Below are positions 33,664 to 43,202 of a stretch of DNA of 64,000 bases, in pieces. Position numbers and translations under genes: made by a program. The DNA is taken from NCBI RefSeq assembly GCF_047496725.1, contig NC_132972.1:17147501-17211500 (forward strand), read 5' to 3'. A model generated the notes under the pieces. That model had not been told where the DNA came from. It did no database searches and saw nothing but the letters and a program-made list of their open reading frames with translations. Source of the DNA: Anoplolepis gracilipes. Its lineage: Eukaryota; Arthropoda; Insecta; Hymenoptera; Formicidae. Each line of letters starts with the position of its first letter. The stretch's first letter is position 1.

Positions 33664-33671
33664 TATACTTA

Positions 33672-33800
33672 GGCCGGTATTCATTTAAGGTCGTCTTAAG
33701 AGCTCGTTCAACCAATAAAATGATGCTATGCGGCTACTTTATTGGTTGAACGGGATCTTAAGATGGTCTTAAATATAAGATCGGACTATGAATACCGACC
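33672..33800. mobile_element. MITE, GGCCGGTATTCATAG family, copy 2
   Basis: 129 bp; GGCCGGTATTCAT at the left, inverted ATGAATACCGACC at the right, with the shared TTCAACCAATAAAATGATGC centre. Confidence 0.75.
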
Positions 33801-33846
33801 TTAAAGTTACTAAACCGGGCGCGCGTTTAGCTATCGCAATGCTCAA

Positions 33847-33985
33847 GGCCACTTGCACCAAACTTCGATTAGCTTAATCGTTGATTAAACTATATCTTTG
33901 CCTCTTTCAGATAAGTTCAAGAGAAAGAGAGGAACATATAAGTTAATCGGTGATTAAAGTTAATCAACGTTAGTGCAAGTGGCCC
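33847..33985. mobile_element. MITE, GGCCACTTGCACCAAAC; single-unit relative of 38027-38255
   Basis: 139 bp with inverted ends (GGCCACTTGCACCAAAC ... GTTAGTGCAAGTGGCC). The interior TTAAACTATATCTTTGCCTC plus TTTCAGATAAGTT is the same unit that is tandemly repeated in 38027-38255. Confidence 0.7.
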
Positions 33986-34660
33986 TCAGTGCTCAGTCCT
34001 CAGTCCATTTTATATGTCTATAGCACAGACTAGAAGTCTGTGGTCTATGGTAACAACAGACCACAGACCGTTATGCTGTAGACCAGTTTGAAATCATCGG
34101 AGTCCGGAATAATTTAGAATCGCGAAGTGATTGCAATTGTTTTCATCTGCAGGATTTGTTTGGCATAATTTACATTGTTGCTTCAAATAGCACACGTTAA
34201 TAAAAGGACATATGAGAATGTGAAAAGACGAATAAAAAAAATATGGAGGAAAGCCAAGCTGTATAAAAAGAATTCAAATTGGAAAAATAATTACTTTTAT
34301 ACAACAGACAATTTCTTAATTAAAAGGATAAATCTTTTGTGTTTATACTCTTGAAGAAACAGAAATTAAATTACAAAACATTTATTCTATAGTAAGTATT
34401 GTATTACTAAAGACACAAAAGGCACAATTGTGTTTAGGAAAATAAATTGTATGGATCATTTATAAAATTCACTTTTATAGTCATTTCTTTTATATTAATC
34501 TGGTTAAAAGAATCAATTTTATATAGATATTGTGAATGATATAATTATTACACTTTAAGTTTTTTTTTTTTTTAAGTACTTTGAAAAAGATTTTGTTTTT
34601 TAAGATAATTTTTATTAAAACTTACATGAGTTTACATTTTTAGCACAATTTGTGTAAAAA

Positions 34661-35080
34661 TGTTTCGAATAAGAAGTACAGCATATCAATCTGATCATTC
34701 TACGTTGAATCAATCTAAGAGCACAGGTTAGTCAAGATTTTTCTTTTTTTGTGTGTATTCTTATTGGTAATAATTCAATTATCAAGTTTAGTTAATCGAA
34801 AAATAAATTATAAATATATAAAATCTATATATAATGCTATTAATTAATATATAAATATACTCAAAAAATATATAGTCATATTATATTTCATAAATTTTTA
34901 TTTTTTCTTTGTACTATTTAAAGAAAATTAATGTTTTTTTTTTTTTAATTTTAGTACGAGATATCCAAACCTGTAAAAATTAAAGAACTATTTGGATCAT
35001 GTAAGCAGTCCCAAAATGGCCAAACAAGTAATGACAGGTTTTTTATATATACCAAAAAATTTTTTAACAGTATATATATG

Positions 35081-35136
<56 letters not shown>

Positions 35137-37071
35137 GAAAGAGAGAGAGAGAGAGAATATATTGTGAATTGATATTTATATGAATTTTCTTTATTTTAAT
35201 GTTTATATTATTAACAAATCAATATATTTTCAGATTCAGCTGTTAAAATTAGATTACCTGAAAGACTTACTCCTTATTTGAAAAATATGTCAAATAAAAA
35301 AAAAAATGGTCAGTATAGCCAACTCATTTTCTAAATCTATAATGCTATTATTTCCTTATTGCTCATTCAAATAAGATTGATCTGACACAATGACTGTATT
35401 CTGAAATTGCTCATTCCACATACATTTATTTTCACAAATTTTATTAAAATTAGTATCAGGTGTTTTATAAATTTCTTTTGGAATATTACTGTTTTGTATC
35501 TTAAATATTAATACTTTTTTTTAATATTAATAATTTCCTCACTATTTGTATTGTCTTCACTATTAATATTGTTAGATTTTTTTTTGTTTCTTTTATATAT
35601 TATATATTTATTGTAGCAACTACCATATTCTTTTTTTATATTTCCTTTATTTATTATATTTTTTTCTGTACAGAGACAAACATACTTGGGAAATTATCTT
35701 GTAGTAAGAGAAATGTACGGCGAAATTTAAATTTCACAAAAATACCAGTTCCAGCGATTAAAATTGGGGTGCCCGTAACAAGCAGAAATGATTTAAATGA
35801 TAATTTAAAAGAAGAAAACTCACATTTGTCTACAAAAAAAAGTTGTTTACTGCCACCGAATACTGTAAAAGATTTGTATATTAAAAACAAATCCAAGCAA
35901 AGCAAGTCTATGTTACCTCAAACGTGCATCTCAGGATATTCTATGTGTGACAACAAGTATCTTAGAATATCTTAGGAAACAAAAAGTTGCACATCTTCTG
36001 TGAGAGTTGCAAATGCGCGAATTAATTCTGCAATACACAAAAAAGTTAACAAAACAGTAATACAACGTATGTCGTCGCAAATGTTTACTGTGAACGATCA
36101 GTCCGGGATAGATATTTTACATTCAGATTGTACAGACTCGAAGAATGATGCAGTCAGAAAAGAAATTCCTGATGATTCACTTAATGTTAAGGAAAAGAAA
36201 TGCTTGTCTACGACTACAAACAATTATAGACAAGACTTGCATCAATCTATATAAGATATTCATATAATAAATCAATCATTGAATTTAAACCATAGCATTA
36301 ACAAGAATGATGAATATGTTATTCGTAAGACAAACCTTACAGTTTTGGCATCTGAACTAAAACGTAGTATTTGTAAATTAGAAAAAGATATTGCCAAATT
36401 TAAGATTTATGTTTACTACTATTATGGATATATTATCTACAATAAATATAACAGATGAGGTAAGCGATAATACCACGATTATGCAGCAAATGACTGAAAA
36501 TTTAAACGATCATATAAAAATTAATAATATAAACACAAAATCGCTATGTATGATTAGTAATATTAATACTGAAGATAATATTAATGTTCAGGAAAATCTT
36601 AATATTGAAGAAAGTATTAATCTTGAAAATAATATTCCAAAAGAAATTCATAAAACGCCTGATACTAATTTAATAAAATTTGTAAAAATAAATGCCTGTG
36701 AAAAGAACAATTCCAAGATTCAAACATCATATCAGATGGATCTTACTTCTGATAGCAATAAAAAAAATGATAGTTTTGTGGATTTAGAAAATAAGCTGGA
36801 TATCACGAATATAAAATCTAATACAATGATTGTATCACTTAAAAAAAGCATTCCTGAGTCAAGTAAATACAAAAACAAGAAAGAAGAGACACTTTTAAAG
36901 GAATATATGGCTTTAAAGTCACGTATGAGTTGTTTGTTAACACCTAATATTAAACATTTTAATTGTTCACAATCAAAAAATGATGATTTATATTCTGAAA
37001 GTGGTGATGCAAAAGCTTGCTTGTCAGGTAAAGTACTTGCAGAGCTTTATAATTTGTATGAAGATTAGATT
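34661..37071 (+). pseudogene. Unrecognised three-exon gene with stops and a frameshift
   Basis: I do not recognise the family. Exon 1 is 34661-34724 (MFRIRSTAYQSDHSTLNQSK...), exon 2 35235-35308 (SAVKIRLPERLTPYLKNMSN...) and exon 3 from 35673. All junctions are GT-AG in phase 1 and the frames join cleanly, so this was a real gene. Exon 3 is long, Asn/Ser/Lys-rich and low in hydrophobics, suggesting a mostly disordered nuclear-type protein. The ending is cleaner: LKEYMALKSRMSCLLTPNIK ... AELYNLYED. Exon 3 has an in-frame TAG at 35973-35975, a TAA at 36252-36254 and a shift to another frame near 36400. The large intact frame of the neighbouring helicase argues against general sequence error. 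It could be a decaying gene or a rapidly evolving gene with errors. Confidence 0.65.
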
Positions 37072-37109
37072 TTGTATATATCAGTTGATTTTCTCTATTT
37101 TAAGATTAT

Positions 37110-37280
37110 TTTCTAAAGACTGAAACTTTTCTCAATATTGAAATATTAATCTTGAAGAAGATAATACTTAAGTAATATTTCAAAAGAAGTTTATAAAATG
37201 CCTGATGAAAATGTTACACTTTGTTATATATTATTGCATGTGAAAAAGCAGTGCAAGAGAAGAATCTTATAATGCTGTGA
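37110..37280 (+). repeat. Decayed duplicate of part of the preceding gene
   Basis: CTCAATATTGAAATATTAAT, AAAAGAAGTTTATAAAATGC and GCATGTGAAAAAGCAGTGCA match, in order, CTTAATATTGAAGAAAGTAT (36597), AAAAGAAATTCATAAAACGC (36639) and GCCTGTGAAAAGAACAATTC (36694) inside exon 3. The copy has indels and no open frame. Confidence 0.65.
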
Positions 37281-37281
37281 T

Positions 37282-38026
37282 GCGATTAATGTAGATGTAG
37301 AATGACTTTTAGAAAAAACAATTGGCTTGAAATAGATAAATTTTAGAAAATAGAAAAAATCGACTGTATATATACTGTATGGCTTGTGCATATATGACTC
37401 ATGTATACTGTATACCTAATATTAATGTTTTGATAAGTTGCAATATGGGATAAATAATCTATATTTAAAATAGAGTATTGTTTTGTACATATGTGAGCGT
37501 GCACACGCGCGTATGTGTGTTGTGTCATCTATAAAAAACTTTATAACTTATATGAGAGATGTATATGACTTTTTTAAATAAACATTATTGAGAATAAGGA
37601 TATGAAATAATTACTGAGAAACATATTGAGCTAAAGAATTTTTATAAATTTTATATAAATGATTTAAATTAAGGGTCGACAAGACCGAGAGGCGATTTTA
37701 GTACAGAGATATGGCATGAAGATGCTATTTGATCTCTCTTGAAGAAAGCAGTAGTGTAACAAGGCTAACGGGCGCTCACTTTTTGTAAATTTTATGTTTG
37801 CATATCTACATGCATATGTATGTCAAATATAGTTAAAATTGTGTAATTAAATATGTGCTAATGGATAATAACCACAGATTTCTATATATTACTAGACTGC
37901 TAATTCCTTATGTATAAGGCGGCTCTAATTTTATGTACAACAAGTGTATATATCTCTTTTTGCGCATGCGCTATAATGGCGCGTGTTGCCTCAAAGAGTA
38001 AGGGCCTTAGCAGAATGGCTGACTTA
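37282..38026. other. Intergenic region with element fragments
   Basis: A TTAAGGGTCGACAAGACCGA end fragment (about 37670) resembles the right terminus of the TTAA-flanked composite at 39568-41974. From about 37875 there is a truncated arm of the foldback seen at 59788-60739 (ACTAGACTGCTAATTCCTTA, GCGCATGCGCTATAATGGCG). No gene. Confidence 0.5.
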
Positions 38027-38255
38027 GGGCCAATTTCACCATCGCCGGTTAACTCTAACTACAGGTTAAACTATATCTTTGTCTTTTTCAGATAACTCTA
38101 ACTACAGGTTAAACTATATCTTTGTCTTTTTCAGATAACTCTAACTACAGGTTAAACTATATCTTTGTCTTTTTCAGATAACTCTAACTACAGGTTAAAC
38201 TATATCTTTGTCTTTTTCAGATAAGTTTAAGAAAAAGAGATGGTGAAATTGGCCC
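38027..38255. mobile_element. MITE carrying a 43-bp unit repeated four times
   Basis: Ends GGGCCAATTTCACCATC and inverted GATGGTGAAATTGGCCC. The inside is a tandem array of a 43-bp unit (38049-38091, 38092-38134, 38135-38177, 38178-38220), each ending TCTTTGTCTTTTTCAG. The copies are essentially identical, so the expansion is recent. The related element at 33847-33985 has one unit. Confidence 0.85.
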
Positions 38256-38260
38256 TTATA

Positions 38261-38380
38261 CTCTGCGTTTGAATTTCACTGCCAGTAAACTGCCAGTACT
38301 AAAAATCTATAGTTTACGTTACATACACTATACATTTCTTAGTTCTGACAGTTACTGGCAGTGAAATTCGAACGCAGAGA
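38261..38380. mobile_element. MITE with CTCTGCGTTTGAATTTCACT ends
   Basis: 120 bp; the left end is inverted as AGTGAAATTCGAACGCAGAG, and CTGCCAGTA motifs lie inside both ends. A relative is at 42133-42230. Confidence 0.7.
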
Positions 38381-38391
38381 ATGTCTTAAGC

Positions 38392-38757
38392 CAGTGCTCG
38401 GAGTTAGTTGCTCTTTTTGGGCCAATTTCCGAGGCGCCACCTCCTATTCCCCCACTAGCGCTTGAGGCTCGACGGCCGAGCCGCCGAACGCTATACTTCA
38501 GGTGTGTAACTATAAGAAATATATTGAGGTCCGTATGTTACGCCACAAATCATTAAAATTTTTCTTGCTAAATAATTTTTATTTTTATAAATTATAAATA
38601 ATAAATAAAAGTATATTAACAAATAATAAATATAATAATAACAAATAATATAATAATATATAATAAAAAAAATATAATAAATAAAATAAATTATTAATAA
38701 AGATATTAAAAATTCTATTATTAATATGCATGCGAATATGTATATGTATATGTGTAC

Positions 38758-38791
<34 letters not shown>

Positions 38792-39114
38792 ACTTTACAT
38801 AACATTAATAATATTTTTAATATTTTTAATATTTTTACTTATAATTTATTATTATATATTTTTTATTGTATATATTATTTATTATTATATTTATTATTTA
38901 TTAACATAATTTTATTTATAATTATTTATAAAAATAAAAATTATTTAGCAAAAAAAACTAACGATTTGTGTGCGTAACATACGGATCCCAACACATTTCT
39001 TATAGGGACGCGCCTGAAGCGATTCGGCAGCCGTCGAGCCTCGAGCGCTAGTGGGGGAATAGGAGGCGTCGCCTCGGAAATCGGCCCGAAAAGGGCAACT
39101 AACTCCGAGCACTG
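38392..39114. mobile_element. hAT-like foldback with 8-bp target duplication
   Basis: 723 bp beginning CAGTGCTCGGAGTTAGTTGC and ending GCAACTAACTCCGAGCACTG with a one-base difference. TCTTAAGC is present on both sides (38384-38391 and 39115-39122). The CAGTG start and the 8-bp duplication are typical of hAT. Arms of about 190 bp enclose an AT-rich centre with a (TA)n tract (38758-38788). Confidence 0.85.
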
Positions 39115-39121
39115 TCTTAAG

Positions 39122-39567
39122 CAAAGAGTAAAAAGAAACAGGAGGGAGCATATGGCTCGATCTAAACGGACGGAAATGCCTATATATACCAGCATAAAAG
39201 TGGACACTCAAAATGGTTGCTTATGGGCGCCAAAATTGAATGGCTTTTTGGAGATGCTGGAAGAATAAAGTTTTAAATATAAATATGGAATATACTTAAT
39301 ATTTTTAATAAAATCAATTCAATAAGATTAAATTAAAATATATAATTTTAATATGTAACAAATAAAATAATATATATTAATAATATTGAAATTTTAACAC
39401 ATTGTTTACTGTCTTTTAAATAGTATATCTAAATAAAATATTGAATTCTTGTTATATTGATCACAATTATTAACCGATGAAATGTTATCCCATAATTTCG
39501 CGCTGTTGTTATGCCACAGACCTGACAATGCACCATAATTTTATTACACTATTTTTTTTAGAATTAA
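39122..39567. mobile_element. hAT-like MITE (CAAAGAGTAA family), left part of an interrupted copy
   Basis: Starts CAAAGAGTAAAAAGAAACAG and continues to TTAGAATTAA, where the 2.4-kb TTAA-flanked element is inserted. The rest of this copy resumes at 41979 (TAATTATACAAAATAATACG) and runs to about 42120. Confidence 0.8.
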
Positions 39568-41974
39568 AGGTTGAGAGGACCCACGGTGAAGACCTCATGC
39601 GGAGACTTCGGAACTACAAATTCTTTTCGACGATATTTCGGCTATAAATTAAGAAAGAATCATATTTAACAATAATATTCTTATTCAGGAGGATTTCTCG
39701 CAGTTCGTTAAAGAGCGATTTTTTGGAAAAAAGGCTTAGAATAAAATTTCATAAAATTGACATGAATAAGGTATACTGATCGTGAATGAAGTATATAGAC
39801 CAGATGCACCGATTATAATTATTATAAATTTTTAAAAACCAAAATGCAAAATCCGGCTTTTTAGTGGGGTAATAAACTTTACAAGGAATGTAGCAAAAAA
39901 AGTTTTATAAAGAAATACAACTTCTTCGAGACAAAATATTACCGAATAGAATATTGTATCTGTACCTAAAGTGCAAGTACAGCTAATTGTAAGAAATTGA
40001 GTTGGCAACACTGCTTGCTAAGGAGAGACAATGAAAGACAATAATGTCGTCTTCGTCTCTCTTAAAATGCAATGATGTTTGTACGTATACGGACATACAC
40101 CAATACATTAAATAAGAATTCATTTCTCAATGTTGGTGACAGTGACGCAGGAATTTTCTCGTCGGTCCTGTCGAACTCCGTAAAGTTAGCCGAACCACTT
40201 TGATTTTTTTATAATTAAAATTAACTAATCGTTTGGAAATCATGTGGAAATGATCAGAAATTTAATTAAAACGTTTGGAGATTCATCGCTTTTTTTTAAT
40301 TAAATAATTAAAATTTCGAGTAAAGTTTGCCGAACATTTTTATTTTTCATCCAATCGAGTTAAACAAGAGTTTATTCGATGCAGAATCGTTAGGTGGTCA
40401 CGAATAAATTCTTTACAACGTTTGGAGGTCCATAGTTTATCCGAAAAATGAAAAAAATCATGTGCGGTAAAATTCCAAATTCTTTTAAGGTTCATTCACA
40501 CTTTGGCAGAAAAACAGAAAGCAGACAGCGAATGGAGTTTCGAAAAGCTCAAACCCCCGATTTTGCTGTCATCACGTATATTTACGTATTTTGATGCTGA
40601 TTACGAAAATAATAGTGAAAGTTACCGACAATTTCATTTTCATGGTGAAAACCATAAAAAATCGTTAAAAAATGACGTCTTTTGGTTTTATTTTATCAAA
40701 TACTGAAAATTTAGAAAAATGTTTTAAACAAAAGTTGTAGATCTCTCCAAAATATGCATTTTATGTTCTATTCATTTTTACCATACAAGTGATAGTTTTT
40801 TAGAAAATCAAACTTAAAGATATATCTCATCACACTACAATCCTCGTTTTGCGTCAAAAATTGAAAACAATTGAACACAGCACGATTGGACACTGCACGA
40901 TTAGACATTGCACGATTAGGAGCGGGGCTCTGCTCCTCTCCCATAAAAAAAATAACAAAATTTGAGTGCGTGGAAAGTACCAAGGTTAACAGTACTGCGT
41001 AAAAGTTTCAATGTAAAATTTTGTAGAAAACCCATGTAGAATCGTACATTATAGGCCTTGTTTTGCGTAAAAAATTAAAAACTCATGTGAAATCGTACAA
41101 TTTTGAATCAAGCGATGTCCAATCGTGCGATGTCCAATAAGTTTAGTATCCAATCATGCTGTGTCCAATCGTGCAGTATCCAATCTGAACGTGTCCAAAT
41201 GGGATGCACCCCATATTGTAGTGTGATGAAATATATCTTTAAGTTTGATTTTCTAGAAAACTATCACTTGTATGGTAAAAATGAATAGAACATAAAATGC
41301 ATTTTTTGGAGAGATCTACAACTTTTGTTTAAAACATTTTTCTAAATTTTCAGTATTTGATAAAATAAAACCAAAAGACATCATTTTTTAACGATTTTTT
41401 ATGGTTTTCACCATGAAAATGAAATTGTCGGTAACTTTCACTATTATTTTCGTAATTAGCGCATCAAAATACGTAAATATACGTGATGACAGTAAAATCG
41501 GGGGTTTGAGCTTTTCGGAACTCCATCCATCATATTATCATATAAAAACATTAGAAATTCCTTACTCAACAGCCAATTGTCAACGCGAGTTTTGATTGGC
41601 TTTTGCTGTCTGCTTTCTGCTTTTCTGCCAAAGTGTGAATGAGCCTTAAAAGAATTTGGAATTTTACCGCACATGATTTTTTTCATGTTTCGGATAAACT
41701 ATGGACCTCCAAACGTTGTGAAGAATTTATTCGTGAGCACCTAACGATTCTGCATCGAATAAACTCTTGTTTAACTCCATTGGACGAAAAATAAAAATGT
41801 TCGGCAAACTATACATCGAAATTTTAATTATTTAATTAAAAAAAAGCGATGAACCTCCAAACGTTTTAATTAGACTTCTGATTATCTCCACACGATTTCT
41901 AAACGATTAGTTAATTTTAATTATAAAAAAATCAAAGTGGTTCGGCTAACTTTACGGAGCTATCCTGTCGACCC
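39568..41974. mobile_element. TTAA-flanked 2.4-kb composite (piggyBac-type target site)
   Basis: Inserted in a hAT-like MITE with TTAA at both borders (39564-39567 and 41975-41978). The uninterrupted MITE at 32176-32786 has a single TTAATTATT-type sequence here (inverted), showing a precise insertion. The ends are imperfect inverted repeats: AGGTTGAGAGGACCC at the left and the inverse of GGGTCGACAGGATAG at the right. It contains B repeat copy 3 (39568-40172) and a large foldback (40173-41960). No transposase is present. Confidence 0.75.
40173..41960. repeat. Large foldback, CTCCGTAAAGTTAGCC family, copy B, with an inner hairpin
   Basis: AACTCCGTAAAGTTAGCCGA at the left, inverted TTCGGCTAACTTTACGGAGC at the right. 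Between the outer arms is a second element (about 40489-41648) with ends TTCATTCACACTTTGGCAGA and its inverse, arms of about 350 bp. Its centre (about 40865-41200) contains repeated CACGATTGGACAC-type words. The small open frames on both strands are mirror-image by-products. A small relative of the inner hairpin lies in the RecQ4 intron at about 47975-48115. Confidence 0.75.
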
Positions 41975-42132
41975 TTAATAATTATACAAAATAATACGCG
42001 CATGCGTGTCTCTCTGACAACAGCAGCAGACGATGTTAATAAGCGGCAAAAAAGTAGACACTTAAGATGGCGGCTTTCGTCAGTGATTTGGCTAGCCCCC
42101 CACTACCGATACATTCCCTCCCTTTGACTATG

Positions 42133-42230
42133 ATTGCGTTCCGATATTCACTGCCAGTACTGAAAATCTATAGTGTACGTGACGTAAATTATAGATTTTC
42201 AGTACTGGCAGTTAATATCGGAACGCAGCC
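42133..42230. mobile_element. MITE with TTGCGTTCCGATATTCACTG ends
   Basis: 98 bp; the right end CAGTTAATATCGGAACGCAG is the inverse of the left. It has the same CTGCCAGTACTG motif as 38261-38380. Confidence 0.7.
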
Positions 42231-42234
42231 TATA

Positions 42235-42826
42235 TTAGAAACCCTCTAATAAGAATCTCGCCATAAGGCAATCTGGGCAAAATTTTGCGAGAGAGAAAGA
42301 TATATATTCACTATTCTTTTCTCTCTTACCTAACTAAACCCTAACCTCTTTTAACGCGTTGACCGTTGATGTTATAATGTTTGTGATAGTAGTTTATGTT
42401 TTCTCATTAGATACACAAATATTATATTTCTTAGGTTTTCATAATGCTTGTGATAACAGTTTGTTTTCTCATAAAAATAAAGCAATTTATTATTTCATGT
42501 TTTATGTGTTTATTTTTTTTATTTTTATTTTATTTCGTTAAATTTTTATGCAATTAATAAGGATTAAATTTAATTAAAGATTTTATTTAATTACTAAAAA
42601 TTAAATATAAACAGTTTTTTATTATATATATTATTTTAATGTTTAATATAAAAAGATTATAATATTTAGTTCTAAAACGTTTATTTTTTATTTATGTTAC
42701 TGAAATATAATGTTTATGCTAATAGTAAGATTAATATGATTCAAATATGAGCGGGAATTGCCCAGAGGACCAATCAAAAGTGGATATCTTATGGCAAGAC
42801 TCTTATTAGAGGGTCTCTAATACTTA
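42235..42826 (+). mobile_element. F repeat, uninterrupted copy
   Basis: About 590 bp with ends AGAAACCCTCTAATAAGAAT and inverted CTCTTATTAGAGGGTCTCTA. AT-rich interior with CTAACCTCTTTTAACGCG. Near its right end it carries the intact CTCTTATTAGAGGG sequence that is the empty target of the hAT-like insertion at 58960-59568. Confidence 0.7.
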
Positions 42827-43202
42827 TATAGTCAAAGCTCCCTCCTGTTTCTTTTTACTCTTTGCCACCCATACATTCCCTCCTGTTTCTTTTTACTCTT
42901 TGATATTTAGCAGACGAAATACAATATGCTGCTACAGTCGCCATATTAGGTACCGCACCAATCAAAAAGACGGACGTAGTTGGCGTTTCTCTGTTATTTA
43001 GGACTCTAATCTAGTGTATGCATATGAAAATTTCATCGGGGAGATTCTTCATTGGTTGTCCTTCGATTTGGAGGGTAGAATTTCTACGCTATCATTAAGC
43101 AAGAGCAACAGATGAGTGATTTAACAACGAGCACGTGTTTAATTTCTGAACGCCTTTCCGAAATATTCTGTCTGCCTCTAAATCATTTTGTTTCTCAACA
43201 AA
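42827..43202. promoter_or_regulatory. Upstream region of RecQ4
   Basis: Two ends of the CAAAGAGTAA family (CCTCCTGTTTCTTTTTACTC, at 42843 and 42882) lie first. About 260 bp of unique, less AT-rich sequence then precedes the ATG, without a TATA box. No separate gene. Confidence 0.4.

Noticed and set aside
38049..38220. CRISPR-like array (four regular repeats)
   Set aside because: The 43-bp units are directly adjacent without spacers, and they lie inside a MITE in a eukaryotic genome.
40503..41686. Matching small frames on both strands in the inner hairpin
   Set aside because: Mirror images within the palindrome at 40489-41648; no homology to a known protein seen.
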